Shown here in pieces: positions 59,635 through 59,977 of a stretch of DNA of 59,977 bases (its first letter is position 1; every line of letters starts with the position of its first letter). The position numbers were made by a program, and so were the translations under genes. The notes below the pieces were generated by a model, which searched no databases, was not told where the DNA came from, and worked only from the letters and a program-made list of their open reading frames with translations. The DNA comes from Dehalococcoidia bacterium. Lineage in GTDB: Bacteria > Chloroflexota > Dehalococcoidia > Tepidiformales > Tepidiformaceae. The stretch covers positions 1-59,977 of the forward strand of contig JAGQHB010000031.1 of the NCBI GenBank assembly GCA_020432045.1, given 5' to 3'.

Positions 59635-59977
59635 GCCCCCTCCCAGCGCAGCTCCCACAGTCGCACGGGCTCCTCCAGCCCCTTCAGGTCGTGCAAACCC
59701 GTATCCGAGAACAGGAACCCCTTTCCTGCGACCAGCTGCCGCACCACGTCCGAGACGAGCACCTGCCCGCCCGACGCCTTGCTCGCGATCCGGGCGGCTG
59801 CGATGACGCTGGAGCCGAAGAGGTCGTCGTCCTCGGCGATCGGCTCGCCGGCGTTGATGCCAGCGCGGATGCGCAAGGCTTCCCCGCCGATGCCGCCAGC
59901 TACCGCCCGCTGCAGCGCCACCGCGCAGTCCAGCGCCCGCTGAGCGGACCCGAAGCTGGCCATGAAGCCGTCGCCCA
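59631..59977 (-). CDS. Class III cyclase, C-terminal part, cut by window end
   Basis: The last 115 or so residues of a second cyclase, on the same strand and upstream of the previous gene. It repeats GDGFMASFGSAQ, DLFGSSVIAAARI and LEEPVRLWELRWEGA. Over 110 residues it differs from the neighbouring cyclase at only six positions, so the duplication is recent or kept alike by conversion. The same Ile replaces the expected Asn. The N-terminal sensor part lies outside the window. Its stop overlaps the next start as ATGA. Confidence 0.85.
   Translation of the reverse strand, partial: GDGFMASFGSAQRALDCAVALQRAVAGGIGGEALRIRAGINAGEPIAEDDDLFGSSVIAAARIASKASGGQVLVSDVVRQLVAGKGFLFSDTGLHDLKGLEEPVRLWELRWEGA

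Overview
The window is GC-rich bacterial chromosome, densely coding on both strands, with no rRNA, tRNA, CRISPR array, integrase or intact transposon that I could see. Gene content points to a member of the Chloroflexota or a deep actinobacterial-like lineage: several F420/flavin luciferase-like oxidoreductases and an F420-type PPOX protein, MurT, class III cyclases and LuxR proteins fused to alpha/beta-hydrolase folds, and many Pro/Thr/Ala-stalked exported proteins. The phylum is inferred, not shown. About nineteen genes carry a TANNNT hexamer 6-8 nt before the start codon, which suggests leaderless transcripts. Others have clear GGAGG sites.

Layout. 0-5 kb: AlkD-like repair protein, RusA-like nuclease, two LLM oxidoreductases divergent from a GlxA-type AraC regulator, and a membrane protein. 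5-7 kb: rplJ-rplL with promoter, L10 leader and attenuator. 7-14 kb: PPOX, Dam-like methylase, exported proteins, a membrane-tethered LuxR regulator, DUF1801, then an AT-rich island before an orphan gene. 14-18.5 kb: rsfS, mnmA, RNase HI with a zinc-ribbon-like N-terminus, Nudix, a MoaD/ThiS-like carrier and a metallo-beta-lactamase-fold hydrolase. 18.6-26 kb: a large membrane protein with a degenerate PP2C-like domain and a propeller, small membrane and exported proteins, a DUF937 protein, a membrane Sensor-LuxR protein and a ribbon-helix-helix protein beside a palindrome. 26-33.7 kb: murT, propeller lipoprotein, fabI, GNAT, a thermonuclease interrupted by TAG, DUF2269, LLM oxidoreductase and a large membrane protein.

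33.7-45.6 kb: groS-groL under two CIRCE-like operators, lipoprotein and CHAP/SH3 exported proteins, radC, LysM protein, GNAT, a phage-adaptor-like orphan, aldo/keto reductase, SHOCT protein, and a zinc-independent dehydrogenase divergent from a TetR regulator across two palindromic operators. 45.6-60 kb: MBL hydrolase, then three tandem alpha/beta-hydrolase-LuxR fusions with a translationally coupled partner gene, a DUF35-thiolase pair, NnrS-like protein, DDAH-like enzyme, isocitrate-lyase-superfamily protein, IMPase-like phosphatase, two coupled membrane-anchored proteins, and two coupled class III cyclase genes, the second cut by the window end.

The most distinctive theme is one-component signalling. 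Hydrolase-fold domains that seem to have lost their catalytic residues are joined to either LuxR DNA-binding or class III cyclase outputs within 13 kb, and two further LuxR proteins and one PP2C-like protein are membrane anchored. This looks like a family of ligand sensors built from dead enzymes; that reading is inference.
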